A program made the translations under genes and the position numbers. The notes under the pieces were generated by a model, which made no database searches, had not been told where the DNA came from, and saw only the letters and a program-made list of their open reading frames with translations. 64,000 nt of DNA from Draconibacterium sediminis (GTDB taxonomy: Bacteria > Bacteroidota > Bacteroidia > Bacteroidales > Prolixibacteraceae). Position 1 is the first letter of the stretch, and every line of letters starts with the position of its first letter. The stretch lies in NCBI RefSeq assembly GCF_000949475.1, contig NZ_JRHC01000001.1, positions 2,294,001-2,358,000 on the forward strand, given 5' to 3'. Positions 19,683 to 29,310 of this stretch are shown here, piece after piece.

Positions 19683-19719
19683 AAGGATCGTCCCGAAAAT
19701 GCGGAACGATCCTTTTTTA
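19683..19719. terminator. Terminator after the DUF748 gene
   Basis: AAGGATCGT (19683-19691) and ACGATCCTT (19706-19714) with a T run; it also lies behind the convergent methyltransferase. Confidence 0.8.
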
Positions 19720-19729
19720 TTGTAAATGC

Positions 19730-20503
19730 TTAAATCTTCTTTCCAATATAAAACACGTAACCATAAAGATCCTTGTACTTATGGTACAATTCTTCTTCGT
19801 ATCGTTGGTTGGCAATAAAACCCTCGGCAGCTTTGTTACCGGCGTGTTCTTTTAGGAAAGTTTCCTGTGCCCTGATTTGTGGCTTGTAAAAATACTCGAT
19901 CCAGCAGTTATCGGGTAAAATAAACGATGCCACGGGTACATAACCGGCTTGCTGCATTTGTGCCACTTTATTCGGAATAGTATCGATGCCGGGATAAGCA
20001 TCCATCCAAAAATCCTGTATTTCCTGAGGACGCTCCTCGGTAAACCACGATGCTTCACTCACCGCTACGTATCCTCCCGGTTTCAGAAACGCTTTCCACT
20101 CGCGCAGGCCGCGCTCAAAACCAATGTTGTAAATGGCACCTTCCGACCAGATTAAATCCAATTCTTCCGCCTGAAAAGGCAGCTGATCCATCGAACCAAC
20201 AATCCCTTTTACGCGCTCCTGCAGATTGTGCTTCTGTGCATTTTTGTTAAACAGGTCGATAAAAGTGGGGAAGAGGTCGAGCCCCTTTATTTGTCCCGGT
20301 GTATGTTGCGCTAAAATCATGGTTTGCCCGCCGGTACCACAGCCCAGGTCAGCAATCTTTGCTTCTTTGCCAAGCTTGTCAATAAAACTCAAAGCTTTAA
20401 TGGTTACTTCCGGGCTTCCCGGCCCCTGGCGTTCGAGGAGTGAAAAATATTCGCAAATTAAACCTAAATCGAAATCGTGTATAGATGAATTATCGTTACT
20501 CAT
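19730..20503 (-). CDS. SAM-dependent class I methyltransferase
   Basis: 257 residues from the ATG at 20503; an upstream in-frame ATG at 20530 would add nine residues (MVFGTIFKK), but homologues as I know them begin at [20 protein letters not shown]. The SAM-binding glycine motif is clear ([15 protein letters not shown]), followed by the acidic GLDLFP and the [14 protein letters not shown] strand. The substrate is not evident; small-molecule methylation is typical for this Bacteroidales family. Monocistronic. Confidence 0.85.
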   Translation of the reverse strand: MSNDNSSIHDFDLGLICEYFSLLERQGPGSPEVTIKALSFIDKLGKEAKIADLGCGTGGQTMILAQHTPGQIKGLDLFPTFIDLFNKNAQKHNLQERVKGIVGSMDQLPFQAEELDLIWSEGAIYNIGFERGLREWKAFLKPGGYVAVSEASWFTEERPQEIQDFWMDAYPGIDTIPNKVAQMQQAGYVPVASFILPDNCWIEYFYKPQIRAQETFLKEHAGNKAAEGFIANQRYEEELYHKYKDLYGYVFYIGKKI

Positions 20504-20799
20504 TTTTTTAAATATTGTGCCAAAAACCACTCATTTGTATCGTTTTTGGGTTTTAGGCGGTTTCAAATAAAAAGATATAAAAATTACCACTGACAGGAAA
20601 CTGTCAGCGATTAACGAATGGATAACCAAAGGCCGGCTGCCAAAGGTTATTTACTTCACGGAATCCAAATTAATTTTAAACATGCAAAAGTTTTACAGGT
20701 TTAAAATTAGTTATTTTCGCAAAAAAGTAAACAACACTCAACATTTTTCAAACTTATATGTTGGACTGAGACTGTTTGGATAGTAAGATGATTTAGAAA

Positions 20800-21309
20800 A
20801 TGAAGAAAAGTTTTTATAGTTTGTTTAGCGGCATTATTGTCCTGTTTTATGTATTGAATGTTAACGCCCAGGAGCACAACGATCATGATGATCATGAACA
20901 CCACGACCATACACACGGACACAAAACCGAAATAGGAATTGGAAATTCTCTCGTGTATTTCTTCGGAGAAGAAGAGCTTAGTTATGGTTTGCATATTCAT
21001 GTTGTCAGAAATATCGGTCATTCGAATTTTGGAATGGGACTGGCCTACGAACGAATTTTTGATGAACATACCCATAACACCATTGGAGTGGTTGGTAGTT
21101 ATACACCTATTGACCGGCTTCATTTTGCCTTAACGCCCGGAATTGCTTTTGAAGGCGAAGACTGGGAGGAGAAAAACTTCGCCCTGCACTTCGAAACAGC
21201 CTACGATTTCCAGGTCGGTAATATCCACATGGGACCAATGGTAGAGCTGGGTTATAATTTCGAGCACGTGCATTTAAGCATGGGATTACACATCGGTTTT
21301 GGCCTGTAA
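20800..21309 (+). CDS. His-rich secreted beta-barrel-like protein
   Basis: 169 residues. A signal peptide (1-23, ending NVNAQ) is followed by a metal-binding-like run of His and Asp at residues 25-41 (about ten His, with D/E/T between). The mature part has eight or so short amphipathic strands with aromatic edges and ends FGL, compatible with a small outer-membrane barrel. No named family recognised. It lies about 200 bp before the siderophore-type TonB receptor on the same strand. A role in metal sensing or binding is plausible but only inferred from composition and position. Confidence 0.7.
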   Translation: MKKSFYSLFSGIIVLFYVLNVNAQEHNDHDDHEHHDHTHGHKTEIGIGNSLVYFFGEEELSYGLHIHVVRNIGHSNFGMGLAYERIFDEHTHNTIGVVGSYTPIDRLHFALTPGIAFEGEDWEEKNFALHFETAYDFQVGNIHMGPMVELGYNFEHVHLSMGLHIGFGL

Positions 21310-21454
21310 TAACATAATCCCCAAAACAGGGGATGCAAAATTCTGAAAATATTAAATTCGTTGCCGGTAATATGCTGGCAATCTTTCTTTTATGTGGTAT
21401 GTAAGTGCTGCCTGTCCGATCTGTGGCAACACCTGATTTCACTACAATAGGGGA

Positions 21455-21485
21455 TTGTGCACCCTTTTGTATCCCTCTATTTTTG
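21455..21485 (+). promoter_or_regulatory. Promoter of the TonB receptor locus
   Basis: TTG (21455-21457), 20 bp, TATTTTTG (21478-21485). This places transcription start near 21491 and excludes the earlier alternative start codon at 21455, supporting translation from ATG 21518. No Fur-like box was recognised. Confidence 0.6.
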
Positions 21486-21517
21486 CGAACGCTACTTTGA
21501 TAGAATTCGTGAAAACA

Positions 21518-23950
21518 ATGAGGGTAAAAACAATTTCTGGAAATAATTTTTTAAAAAATATCCTGCTGAGCTTGTCGGTGGTTTTGCTTTTGCAGCAAAA
21601 TGTTTGGGCGCAATCTGCCGAAAAGGTGGAGCTCGCCGGAATTGTTCAAACGGCTGATGGCGAAACATTGCCGGGAGTGAATCTGGTTCTTAATCCGGGC
21701 AATAAAGGTGTAACCACCGATATCAACGGGGAATTCACTTTTCAAAATATTTCATCCGGTACATATAAGTTGCAGGTGAGCTGCATCGGTTTTCAATCGC
21801 TCAACCGGGAAGTACAGGTAAAAGACGAAAAGTCGCCTGCCTTGCAACTGGTTTTGGTGCCTGAAAATTACATGATCAACGATGTGGTGGTGAGTGGGAA
21901 ATCCGCTACACGGCGTGTAATTGAGCAGGCCTACCAGGTTTCTTCGGTATCTACCAAAGAATTGTTCAACAGCACAAGCGATGCAAAATCTGTATTAGAT
22001 CGAATTCCCGGTGTGCGTATTCAGGAGGAAGGCGGTTTGGGCTCCGACCTGAGTTTTACGCTAAACGGTTTTTCCGGCGACCAGGTGAAGTTTTTTATGG
22101 ACGGAATTCCGATGGATAACGCCGGATCGATGACACTGGGCGATCTGCCGGTAAATATGATCGAGCGAATTGACGTGTACAAAGGCGTGGTGCCGGTTTG
22201 GCTGGGTACCGATGCATTGGGTGGAGCGGTGAATATCATTACCAACCGCACCAATAATTATCTCGATGCATCCTATGCTTACGGATCGTTTAACACCCAT
22301 CGTGCGTCGTTGAATGGCGCTTATACCAACGAAGAAACAGGATTTACCTTCCGCGGCAATTTGTTTTACAATTATTCCGACAACCATTATAAAGTATGGG
22401 CGCGAATTGTGGAAAACAATACGGTTGTGGATACGGCCTGGGTGCGTCGTTTTCACGATCGTTACCGCTCCGGTTCGTTAAAACTGGAAACCGGACTGGT
22501 GGATAAATCATTTGCCGACCAGTTACTACTGGGCTTTATGCTTTCGGCAAACGACAAGCAGGTGCAGCACGGCGCTACCATGAATACCGTTTACGGCGGT
22601 ATTGTTCGGAACAGCCAATCGGTGATGCCCACATTGCGCTACAATAAAAAAGATTTGCTGACCGAAGGATTGGATGTAAGCCTGTACAGTGCCCTGAACC
22701 GGAGCCGGTCGGAAGTGATCGACACGCTGCAGGGGGTGCGATACAACTGGCTGGGAGAACAATCGATAATTTATACATCCAATGGTGAGCGGTCGACAGA
22801 TGGGGAGTTTTACCGCACTTTCACCACACTTGACGAAACTGATTTTAATACCCAGCTAAATGCCGGTTATGCATTGAGTACCCGCAGTTCGCTGGCATTA
22901 AATTACTCATTGAATTATTTTCACCGAAAAGCACACGACACGGAGCACCCCGACGAGCCGGCCAACCGTTTTCCTAAAGATCTGACAAAACAGGTACTTG
23001 GCCTGGCTTACAAATTCGATTTGAATAATAAATGGAGTACCACGCTGTTTGGAAAAATGTATCACATTCATGCCGCTACCTCAAAACTGTTCGATTTTGC
23101 AATGGAAACCCAGCGTGTTGAGGCGGTGGATAACAAACAGTTCAACTTTGGCTACGGACTGGCGACCAGCTATTTTGTGATGCCGGAATTGCAGCTGAAA
23201 TTCTCGTACGAGCATACTGCCCGAATGCCCATGCCCGAAGAAATTTTTGGCGACGGTTTGTTTGTGGAGGCCAATCCCGATCTCGGGCCGGAGCAAAGCG
23301 ATAATATCAACCTGGGAGCAGCGTTTAGCACACAAAAATTGGGTAATCATCATTTGTCGGTTGGAAGTAGTTTGATCTACCGCGAGGCAAAAGACCTGAT
23401 CTATACCGTTGTTACGGTTTCCAGTCCGCAAACACGTTACGATAACCTCAGCGACACGCGTGTGCTGGGCGTAGAAGGAAATCTGCAATACGCCTGGAAA
23501 GACGTTTTCCACGCTGGAGCCAATGTAACTTACCAGGATATTACCGACCGTGCAAAGCTGATCTATAACGAGTCGTACACCGGATCAGGCTGGCAAACCA
23601 ATTACCACTATGGTTTTCGTTTGCCTAACAAACCGTATCTGTTTGCCAATTTTAATGCAGGAGCAACGGCTAAAAATGTGCTGGTCGATGGTTCAACGCT
23701 AAACGTCAACTACTTTGTAAATTTTGTGGAGAAATACTTTTTAACCTGGACTGAACTCGGGGCCGGCAGCGACAAGTATATCATTCCGCGCCAGGTTTCA
23801 CACGATATCGAACTCAGCTATTCGCTACAGAACGGTAAATACAACATTGCCGCCGAATGCCGCAATTTATTCAACGAAAAACTTTACGACAAATATTACT
23901 TACAAAAACCCGGACGCTCGTTTAGCATCAAGCTCCGGTATACGATCTAG
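21518..23950 (+). CDS. TonB-dependent outer-membrane receptor, XusA-like (siderophore/iron type)
   Basis: 810 residues from ATG 21518. Order of parts: signal peptide (ending VWAQS); carboxypeptidase-D-like beta-sandwich typical of Bacteroidota receptors (VELAGIVQTADGETLPGVNL to about residue 105); plug domain (SVLDRIPGVRIQEEGGLGSD, RIDVYKGVVPVWLG, DALGGAVNIITNR); then the 22-strand barrel ending SIKLRYTI. It takes a ferric chelate or similar ligand through the outer membrane with TonB energy. The next three genes (DUF4374 lipoprotein, PepSY protein, diflavin reductase) make an iron-chelate function likely; compare XusA of Bacteroides thetaiotaomicron. The exact ligand is unknown. Confidence 0.92.
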   Translation: MRVKTISGNNFLKNILLSLSVVLLLQQNVWAQSAEKVELAGIVQTADGETLPGVNLVLNPGNKGVTTDINGEFTFQNISSGTYKLQVSCIGFQSLNREVQVKDEKSPALQLVLVPENYMINDVVVSGKSATRRVIEQAYQVSSVSTKELFNSTSDAKSVLDRIPGVRIQEEGGLGSDLSFTLNGFSGDQVKFFMDGIPMDNAGSMTLGDLPVNMIERIDVYKGVVPVWLGTDALGGAVNIITNRTNNYLDASYAYGSFNTHRASLNGAYTNEETGFTFRGNLFYNYSDNHYKVWARIVENNTVVDTAWVRRFHDRYRSGSLKLETGLVDKSFADQLLLGFMLSANDKQVQHGATMNTVYGGIVRNSQSVMPTLRYNKKDLLTEGLDVSLYSALNRSRSEVIDTLQGVRYNWLGEQSIIYTSNGERSTDGEFYRTFTTLDETDFNTQLNAGYALSTRSSLALNYSLNYFHRKAHDTEHPDEPANRFPKDLTKQVLGLAYKFDLNNKWSTTLFGKMYHIHAATSKLFDFAMETQRVEAVDNKQFNFGYGLATSYFVMPELQLKFSYEHTARMPMPEEIFGDGLFVEANPDLGPEQSDNINLGAAFSTQKLGNHHLSVGSSLIYREAKDLIYTVVTVSSPQTRYDNLSDTRVLGVEGNLQYAWKDVFHAGANVTYQDITDRAKLIYNESYTGSGWQTNYHYGFRLPNKPYLFANFNAGATAKNVLVDGSTLNVNYFVNFVEKYFLTWTELGAGSDKYIIPRQVSHDIELSYSLQNGKYNIAAECRNLFNEKLYDKYYLQKPGRSFSIKLRYTI

Positions 23951-23974
23951 AATATTCAATAAAAATTCAAAAAT

Positions 23975-25204
23975 ATGAAAAGAGTAAAACTATTACCCCT
24001 ATTAACCATGACTGCTTTACTGGCAGCAGGAACGCTGTTGTTTAGCGCTTGTAGCGATGAGAACGAAGTGCCGGAAATGATTACCGGCGAAGCAAATTAT
24101 GCTTTAAGCCTGGCTTACCAGGGCACCGAAGGAAATTACACTTATTACACCGTGTTGTTCGAAGATGTAATGAGCGGAAGCCTTTCGGCTGTTGGGCAGG
24201 GCATCGATCATTTGGGGTATTATACCTACAATCAGGTGGACGATCGTATTTATGCCACCGGAGGTTTTGAGCTGACCGATATTATTGCACTGGAAAAAAA
24301 TACCGATGGCGAACTGGTGGAAACCGGAGGAAACTCGTCGTTTGGCAATAGCCTGCAGGACGTTGTGGAAGCTGAAGACGGAATGTTATTGGCGATTGAA
24401 ATGGCATCATCGTCGGATGTGATTACACTGCATCGTATTAATGCTGAAACAGTAACTGCCGAAAGCTCGGTAAGTACTGCCGTTTCTGAAATTACAGATC
24501 AATCCGGCCCGTCGTATTCGGGAATGGTACAAAGTGGCGATTTCCTGTTTGTAAGTTTTTACATCAGCGACCCAACCACATACACCACCGCGCACACCGA
24601 TGTGGCTCAGGTAGCTGTTTTTAGCTATCCCGGGTTGCAGTTTGTAAAAGTTATTGAAGACGATCGTACCGGCCCGATCGGAGGTTTTGGTACAAAATCA
24701 GGATTGATAAAAGACGAAACCGGGAATGTGTATGCCTTGTCGCATACCAATCCTGCCAATGGATTTAGCCAGTTTACAAAAGATCCTGCGATTTTGCGTA
24801 TTAACAGTGGCGACAGCGAATTCGACAGCAACTACATCTTCGATTTTAATACCGTTACCGACAGCCTGACGACAGCGCACCTTGTTTATTTGGGCAACAA
24901 CAAAGTTTTTGTTGAAATGAATACCGCGAAACGAAGCGAGCAGTCGGCATGGGCAGATGGTCCGTTAAAACCCGCTGTTCTTGATCTTTCGGCAAAAACA
25001 ATTGATTATATCAGCGGAGTGCCGGAGCATTCAGGATTGGGTCGTAAACTGGCATCAACAAGTTTATACGATGGCCAGCACATTTACATGGTTGTTCCTG
25101 AAGATGTAAATTCATATGTCTATCAAATCGATCCGGTAAATTACACGGCAACAAAAGGGGCCGAAGTGCAGGCCAATTTCACTGCCGGTTTCTTTAAATT
25201 TTAA
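23975..25204 (+). CDS. DUF4374 surface lipoprotein, XusB-like
   Basis: 409 residues, 24 bp after the receptor. A type II signal peptide with lipobox ends LFSAC, so it is lipidated at Cys26 or so, followed by DENE, an acidic tail that is often a surface-export signal in Bacteroidota. The body is made of repeating beta segments (GYYTYNQVDDRIYATGG, DEFLFVSFYISD-like, NKVFVEMNTA), consistent with a beta-propeller, as in DUF4374. In Bacteroides the equivalent protein (XusB, as I recall) binds ferric siderophores at the cell surface and hands them to its receptor. That role is inferred from family and order. Confidence 0.82.
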   Translation: MKRVKLLPLLTMTALLAAGTLLFSACSDENEVPEMITGEANYALSLAYQGTEGNYTYYTVLFEDVMSGSLSAVGQGIDHLGYYTYNQVDDRIYATGGFELTDIIALEKNTDGELVETGGNSSFGNSLQDVVEAEDGMLLAIEMASSSDVITLHRINAETVTAESSVSTAVSEITDQSGPSYSGMVQSGDFLFVSFYISDPTTYTTAHTDVAQVAVFSYPGLQFVKVIEDDRTGPIGGFGTKSGLIKDETGNVYALSHTNPANGFSQFTKDPAILRINSGDSEFDSNYIFDFNTVTDSLTTAHLVYLGNNKVFVEMNTAKRSEQSAWADGPLKPAVLDLSAKTIDYISGVPEHSGLGRKLASTSLYDGQHIYMVVPEDVNSYVYQIDPVNYTATKGAEVQANFTAGFFKF

Positions 25205-25237
25205 TTTGACACTAAAAACACTTGTAGTTCATAAACT

Positions 25238-25279
25238 GATCTCCGTGTTCCGCTATGTGGGGCATGGAGATCCCTTTTT
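25238..25279 (+). terminator. Terminator-like hairpin between the DUF4374 and PepSY genes
   Basis: GATCTCC (25238-25244) and GGAGATC (25266-25272) pair around a 21-nt loop and are followed by CCTTTTT. The loop is long and the gap to the next gene is 190-260 bp, so it may attenuate rather than stop transcription, keeping the inner-membrane part at lower level than the outer-membrane pair. Confidence 0.5.
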
Positions 25280-25468
25280 AAAATTCATGCGAATCAAAAG
25301 TTGAACAACATTTTAGGGCAAAACCCTTGATTTTACCTCAAAGCCTAAAGGATGATCAAGGATTTTCTCGCTTTCTTCCTTCAGGATCGAGGTGAAGAAG
25401 GGAGAAAAATCAGCTATCAATTACGAGCTCAACTATTGATTCGAAACATTAAAAAATTACTGCAAAGC

Positions 25469-26638
25469 ATGCAAAACTGGAAAGCGCTTGTTCGAAAGTT
25501 ACATCTCTGGCTGGGTTTAGCCTCAGGCCTAATCGTTTTTATTGTGAGTATAACCGGCTGCATCTATGTTTCTCAAAACGAAATAATGAAAGCCGTGGAA
25601 CCGTGGCGAACGGTTGAAGCAAAAGACCAGGCTTTTGTACCACCCAGTCAACTGGTTGACACTGCCTCGTTTTACATGCCGGGGAAAACACCGTCGGGAT
25701 TGACATACGAAGACGAAACGGGCGCAGCTGCTGTGGGGTTTTATTATACCGAAAACGACAAGATGGATTTTGGCGTTGTATTTCTCGATCCTTATTCAGG
25801 GGAAATGCTGCACAAAAAGGAAGGAGTTTTGCATGGTGGTTTTAATTTCTTTCAGTTCATCATAAAAGGACACCGTTTCCTATGGCTCCCGCCGGCAATC
25901 GGAAAACCGGTGGTGGGAATCGGAGTTCTGCTGTTTGTGGTATTGCTGATTACCGGAATTATTATGTGGTGGCCGGTGAAATGGAACGCCAAAAACCGCG
26001 AAAGGAGTTTCCGTATAAAATGGTCGGCAGGGTGGAAACGGCTGAACCTCGACCTGCACAATGTTCCCGGGTTTTATGCAGCCTTGTTTCTGCTGATCAT
26101 CGCCTGCACCGGCCTGGTGTGGAGTTTTAAGTGGTTCGAACATGGCGTTTATTACGTGGCATCAGGAGGGGAGAGCAAAGCTGCGCATGAGCATCCGCAC
26201 TCCATTGTTCAGCCGGCTTCTTCGGTAACTGCTGATAGCATTCCGGCCATCGACAGGGCTTTTTATCTGGCACTGGAACAATACCCGGATCCAAAACGCA
26301 TTTATATGACGCCGCAATTGCGTGAGGCCGACGATGCCATTGAAGTGGTTTTGTATAAACACCAGGGGCGCTATTACCATCACGATGAGTATTTTTTCGA
26401 TCGTTACACCTTAGAACTACTGGAAGTGGAAAAATACGATGAGGCCGGTTTTGCCGATAAGCTCGATCATATGAATTACGATCTCCATACCGGGGCAATC
26501 TGGGGGCTGCCCGGAAAAATACTCGTTTTTATACTGGGACTGGTGAGTGCCAGCTTGCCGGTTACCGGATTTTTTGTGTGGTACAACAAACGCAGAAAAA
26601 GTAATCGGCAAGCGCATTTGTTACAATCGAAGCTGTAA
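25469..26638 (+). CDS. PepSY-associated membrane protein, XusC-like (ferric-chelate reductase type)
   Basis: 389 residues from the ATG at 25469 (MQNWKALVRKLHLWLGLASG, the usual family start); an in-frame ATG at 25352 would add 39 residues without family resemblance. Four membrane segments are visible (LGLASGLIVFIVSITGC, GVLLFVVLLITGIIMWWP, FYAALFLLIIACTGLVWSF, LVFILGLVSASLPVTGFFVW), with PepSY-like periplasmic domains between them. His residues in the helices (LHLWLGL, HNVPGF, NYDLHTG) fit heme ligation. PepSY_TM proteins of this kind are thought to reduce or release iron from chelates at the inner membrane. The diflavin reductase gene starts 2 bp after its stop. Confidence 0.82.
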   Translation: MQNWKALVRKLHLWLGLASGLIVFIVSITGCIYVSQNEIMKAVEPWRTVEAKDQAFVPPSQLVDTASFYMPGKTPSGLTYEDETGAAAVGFYYTENDKMDFGVVFLDPYSGEMLHKKEGVLHGGFNFFQFIIKGHRFLWLPPAIGKPVVGIGVLLFVVLLITGIIMWWPVKWNAKNRERSFRIKWSAGWKRLNLDLHNVPGFYAALFLLIIACTGLVWSFKWFEHGVYYVASGGESKAAHEHPHSIVQPASSVTADSIPAIDRAFYLALEQYPDPKRIYMTPQLREADDAIEVVLYKHQGRYYHHDEYFFDRYTLELLEVEKYDEAGFADKLDHMNYDLHTGAIWGLPGKILVFILGLVSASLPVTGFFVWYNKRRKSNRQAHLLQSKL

Positions 26639-26640
26639 AT

Positions 26641-28185
26641 ATGTTTTTCAAAAATCTCTTTTCGCATCCGGCAGAATCGGCGCCGCTTATGGTTTTGTAC
26701 GGCACAAAATCGGGCAACTCAAAAACTGTGGCGGAAGAACTGGCGAAGCAGCTGATCCGGCAAAATATTGAGCACCGGGTGAGCAGCATGTCGAAAGTTA
26801 AACCGCAACAATTAAAAGATGTGGAGCGAGCGTTGCTGGTGGTAAGCACGCACGACGATGGTGAGCCACCGGTAAAAGCAAGGAAGTTTTACAGGCAGTT
26901 ACAGGCAGCTGATATGCCAGGTTTGGAACAACTGCAGTTTGCCGTTTGTGCTTTGGGCGATTCAAGCTACGACAGCTTTTGTGAGGCCGGAAAAACATTG
27001 GAGAGTCGTTTACTGGAGCTGGGCGCAAAAGAAATACTGCCACGAAAAGATTGCGACGAAGAGTTTGCACAGCCGGCAGTGGAGTGGATAAAAGAGGTGC
27101 TGACCCGACTAAAAAAGGGAGAGGAATTGACAGATGAGATCGAATTGGAAAGCTCAAAATGGTACAACGGCACCTTAAAGCAGCGTGAGGTATTATCGGT
27201 AGATGCCGAAAACAATTCCACTTATCACCTGGAATTTGAATGCCCGGAAGCAGCCGGAAATTATAAAAGTGGCGATCTGCTGGATGTAATTCCTGAAAAT
27301 CCTGCAGATCTGGTTCTGGCGCTTTGCGAAAAGTTAGAGGCACCACAACTGGCAGCTGCTTTTGCAACAGAAAAAGAAATTACACGCGTAAATCGGCAAT
27401 TGTTAAAGGCTTATGCCGGAGCGACATTAAATAAATCGCTGGCTGAATTGCTTACTCAAAATGAGGCGTTGAATACCTATCTGAAAAATGCAAATGTACT
27501 TGATCTGCTTAACGATTTTCCGGCAGAAATTTCCGGCGAAAAGCTGCTTTCGTTGTTGCCTCCAATCCGCATCCGGCAGTTTTCGATAAGCAGCGTGCCC
27601 AATGCCGAAACACCAATTGATCTGATGGTAAAAACCGTACGTTTTCAGTTCAACGGTAAAAAACATTTGGGAGCAGCTTCCAGCTGGTTAAACGAAAGTA
27701 GTACGCCGGGAAGTCCAATTCGTTTTCGCCTGGCAGCAAATCCCGATTTTCACATGCCGGCCGATAGTAATACTCCGATACTTATGATCGCCGCCGGAAC
27801 CGGAGTGGCACCATTTCGCGCCTTTGTTCACGAGCTGGAGCAACAGCATTTCCCTGCAAACGCCTGGTTGCTTTGGGGAGAGCAGCTGCATCATCACGAA
27901 AATCGCTACTACTCCGAATTCAGTGCAATAAGTCAACAGCACGGCAACTTTTTGTTCGATGCTGTGGAATCGCGTAATCAGCAAAAACCAATGTATGTGC
28001 AGGATTGGCTACTGGAAAAACACCACGAATTAGCGGCCTTTATCAATCACGGTGCGCATGTTTATGTCTGCGGCTCAAAAGCAATGGGCGAGGGCGTTGA
28101 AAAAGCCCTGCAGCAAATCTTTCCGGATTCCGCAGCCTGGGAAATTTTTAAATCTTCCGGACGGTATCACTGGAGTTGTTATTGA
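26641..28185 (+). CDS. Diflavin reductase (CysJ/cytochrome P450 reductase-like)
   Basis: 514 residues: an FMN flavodoxin domain (1-165; YGTKSGNSKTVAEELA and STHDDGEPP), then an FAD/NADPH ferredoxin-reductase module (210-514; FAD motif RQFSISSVPN, NADPH motifs AAGTGVAPFRAF and VYVCGSKAMGEGV). It ends GRYHWSCY; a terminal aromatic residue stacking on FAD is typical. Electrons would run NADPH, FAD, FMN to an acceptor. It is not accompanied by cysI (sulfite reductase hemoprotein). Instead it starts 2 bp behind the PepSY gene, so the likely acceptor is the heme of that protein or imported ferric iron. That is inference. At 514 residues it is shorter than most CysJ proteins (about 600). Confidence 0.82.
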   Translation: MFFKNLFSHPAESAPLMVLYGTKSGNSKTVAEELAKQLIRQNIEHRVSSMSKVKPQQLKDVERALLVVSTHDDGEPPVKARKFYRQLQAADMPGLEQLQFAVCALGDSSYDSFCEAGKTLESRLLELGAKEILPRKDCDEEFAQPAVEWIKEVLTRLKKGEELTDEIELESSKWYNGTLKQREVLSVDAENNSTYHLEFECPEAAGNYKSGDLLDVIPENPADLVLALCEKLEAPQLAAAFATEKEITRVNRQLLKAYAGATLNKSLAELLTQNEALNTYLKNANVLDLLNDFPAEISGEKLLSLLPPIRIRQFSISSVPNAETPIDLMVKTVRFQFNGKKHLGAASSWLNESSTPGSPIRFRLAANPDFHMPADSNTPILMIAAGTGVAPFRAFVHELEQQHFPANAWLLWGEQLHHHENRYYSEFSAISQQHGNFLFDAVESRNQQKPMYVQDWLLEKHHELAAFINHGAHVYVCGSKAMGEGVEKALQQIFPDSAAWEIFKSSGRYHWSCY

Positions 28186-28230
28186 GTGGAAAGTTGGGAG
28201 TCGGAAGTTGGAAAACCGAAGAGATGGCCA

Positions 28231-28282
28231 ACTCGTAACTTGCAACTTGTGTCTTGCAGCTTCTTTAATCCTTCATCCTCTC
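28231..28282. repeat. Short degenerate heptamer array
   Basis: ACTCGTA/ACTTGCA/ACTTGTG/TCTTGCA-type units at 7-bp spacing, running into TTTAATC/CTTCATC units. First member of the heptamer family that fills gaps from here to 43 kb. The rest of the gap 28186-28425 shows nothing else. Confidence 0.6.
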
Positions 28283-28425
28283 ACTTGGCTTGCCCCAGCT
28301 TAAAGAAATAAATCTTAAAAAGTAGCGGGTAAATCAATCATACACTTTTCTATTAAGCAACTTATAGTTAAATTGCAATACAAGCCCGGATTACAAATCA
28401 ATCCTGCGCTATAAATAGAAAAAGC

Positions 28426-29127
28426 ATGGAATTTATAGATGCACTCAAATATGGAGCTATTGGATTATGCGCTATCCTTTTTGCTCTTTCAACCAAATTG
28501 CTGTTAAAGGAACAAGACCGCAATGATGATGCGCGTCAGCCCATTTTAAACACCATTAAATGGTTTCTGGTTGTCTCCTTGTTAATGGCGGTGTTTTTTG
28601 GTATAACCGAGTTTCTGAAACCGGATAAAACAAATGCGACGCTGGAAAATGCGATAACAAAGGTATGGGAATCTCATTATTCAGAATATACCACTGATAC
28701 AACATTACTGTTAAAAGCACAGCGGGTAAAAGAAGGTGACAACGAATGGGAGGGAACGGCAGATCCGGACAAAGTGTGTGAAGATATTATTTCGGAACTG
28801 GAAATGTGCATGAACGAGCGATCGAGCATTGAATTTGAATTTTACACCTATATTATTCGTTTAAAAAAGGAGATAAATGATAAAGGAGGAACGATAAATG
28901 TTGATTTTAATCCCGACAATAACAAAAAGGACGTTTATGAAATTCTCGAATTCATATTTATAAACCTCGAATTAACCGCTAATCAGAGCTTAAACGACGA
29001 TGAAGTGCGTTCATTGTGGAAACAATACAAACGATCGTGGTCGACTAAAAATTTTAAGTTTATCGATTATTGGGATGTTGCACAATTGGTACGCGAATAC
29101 CTGGATAAGTTTTACCCAAACGAATAG
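28426..29127 (+). CDS. Membrane-anchored protein of unknown function
   Basis: 233 residues. Two N-terminal membrane segments (8-25, AIGLCAILFALSTKLLL; 46-62, FLVVSLLMAVFFGITEF) are followed by a soluble, acidic, helical C-terminal part of about 165 residues (WESHYSEYTTDTTLLL ... LVREYLDKFYPNE). I recognise no domain. It stands alone between two repeat-rich gaps. Composition is like a genuine gene (regular codon use, no low complexity). Confidence 0.65.
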   Translation: MEFIDALKYGAIGLCAILFALSTKLLLKEQDRNDDARQPILNTIKWFLVVSLLMAVFFGITEFLKPDKTNATLENAITKVWESHYSEYTTDTTLLLKAQRVKEGDNEWEGTADPDKVCEDIISELEMCMNERSSIEFEFYTYIIRLKKEINDKGGTINVDFNPDNNKKDVYEILEFIFINLELTANQSLNDDEVRSLWKQYKRSWSTKNFKFIDYWDVAQLVREYLDKFYPNE

Positions 29128-29310
29128 ACTATCTCCCAAAAAAAAATCTTGTTGCTTTTCGATACTAAGAAGTTGAAATGTTTCATTTCTGATATATTAG
29201 GACGAGTTTCACAGTGCCGTTCCCCTTGGGAAGGGCGATTTAGAGGGATTGATCTTTTTACTTCAAAATACTTTGCCATTCATAAATCCTCCGATCCGTC
29301 GGCTGACGCA

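Noticed and set aside
21310-21517. Cobalamin or other riboswitch in front of the TonB receptor
   Set aside because: No B12-box or other known aptamer core seen, and the promoter at 21455-21485 leaves a leader of only about 30 nt.
26641-28185. Calling the diflavin reductase cysJ of sulfate assimilation
   Set aside because: No cysI or other sulfur genes nearby, shorter than usual, and coupled to the PepSY gene instead.
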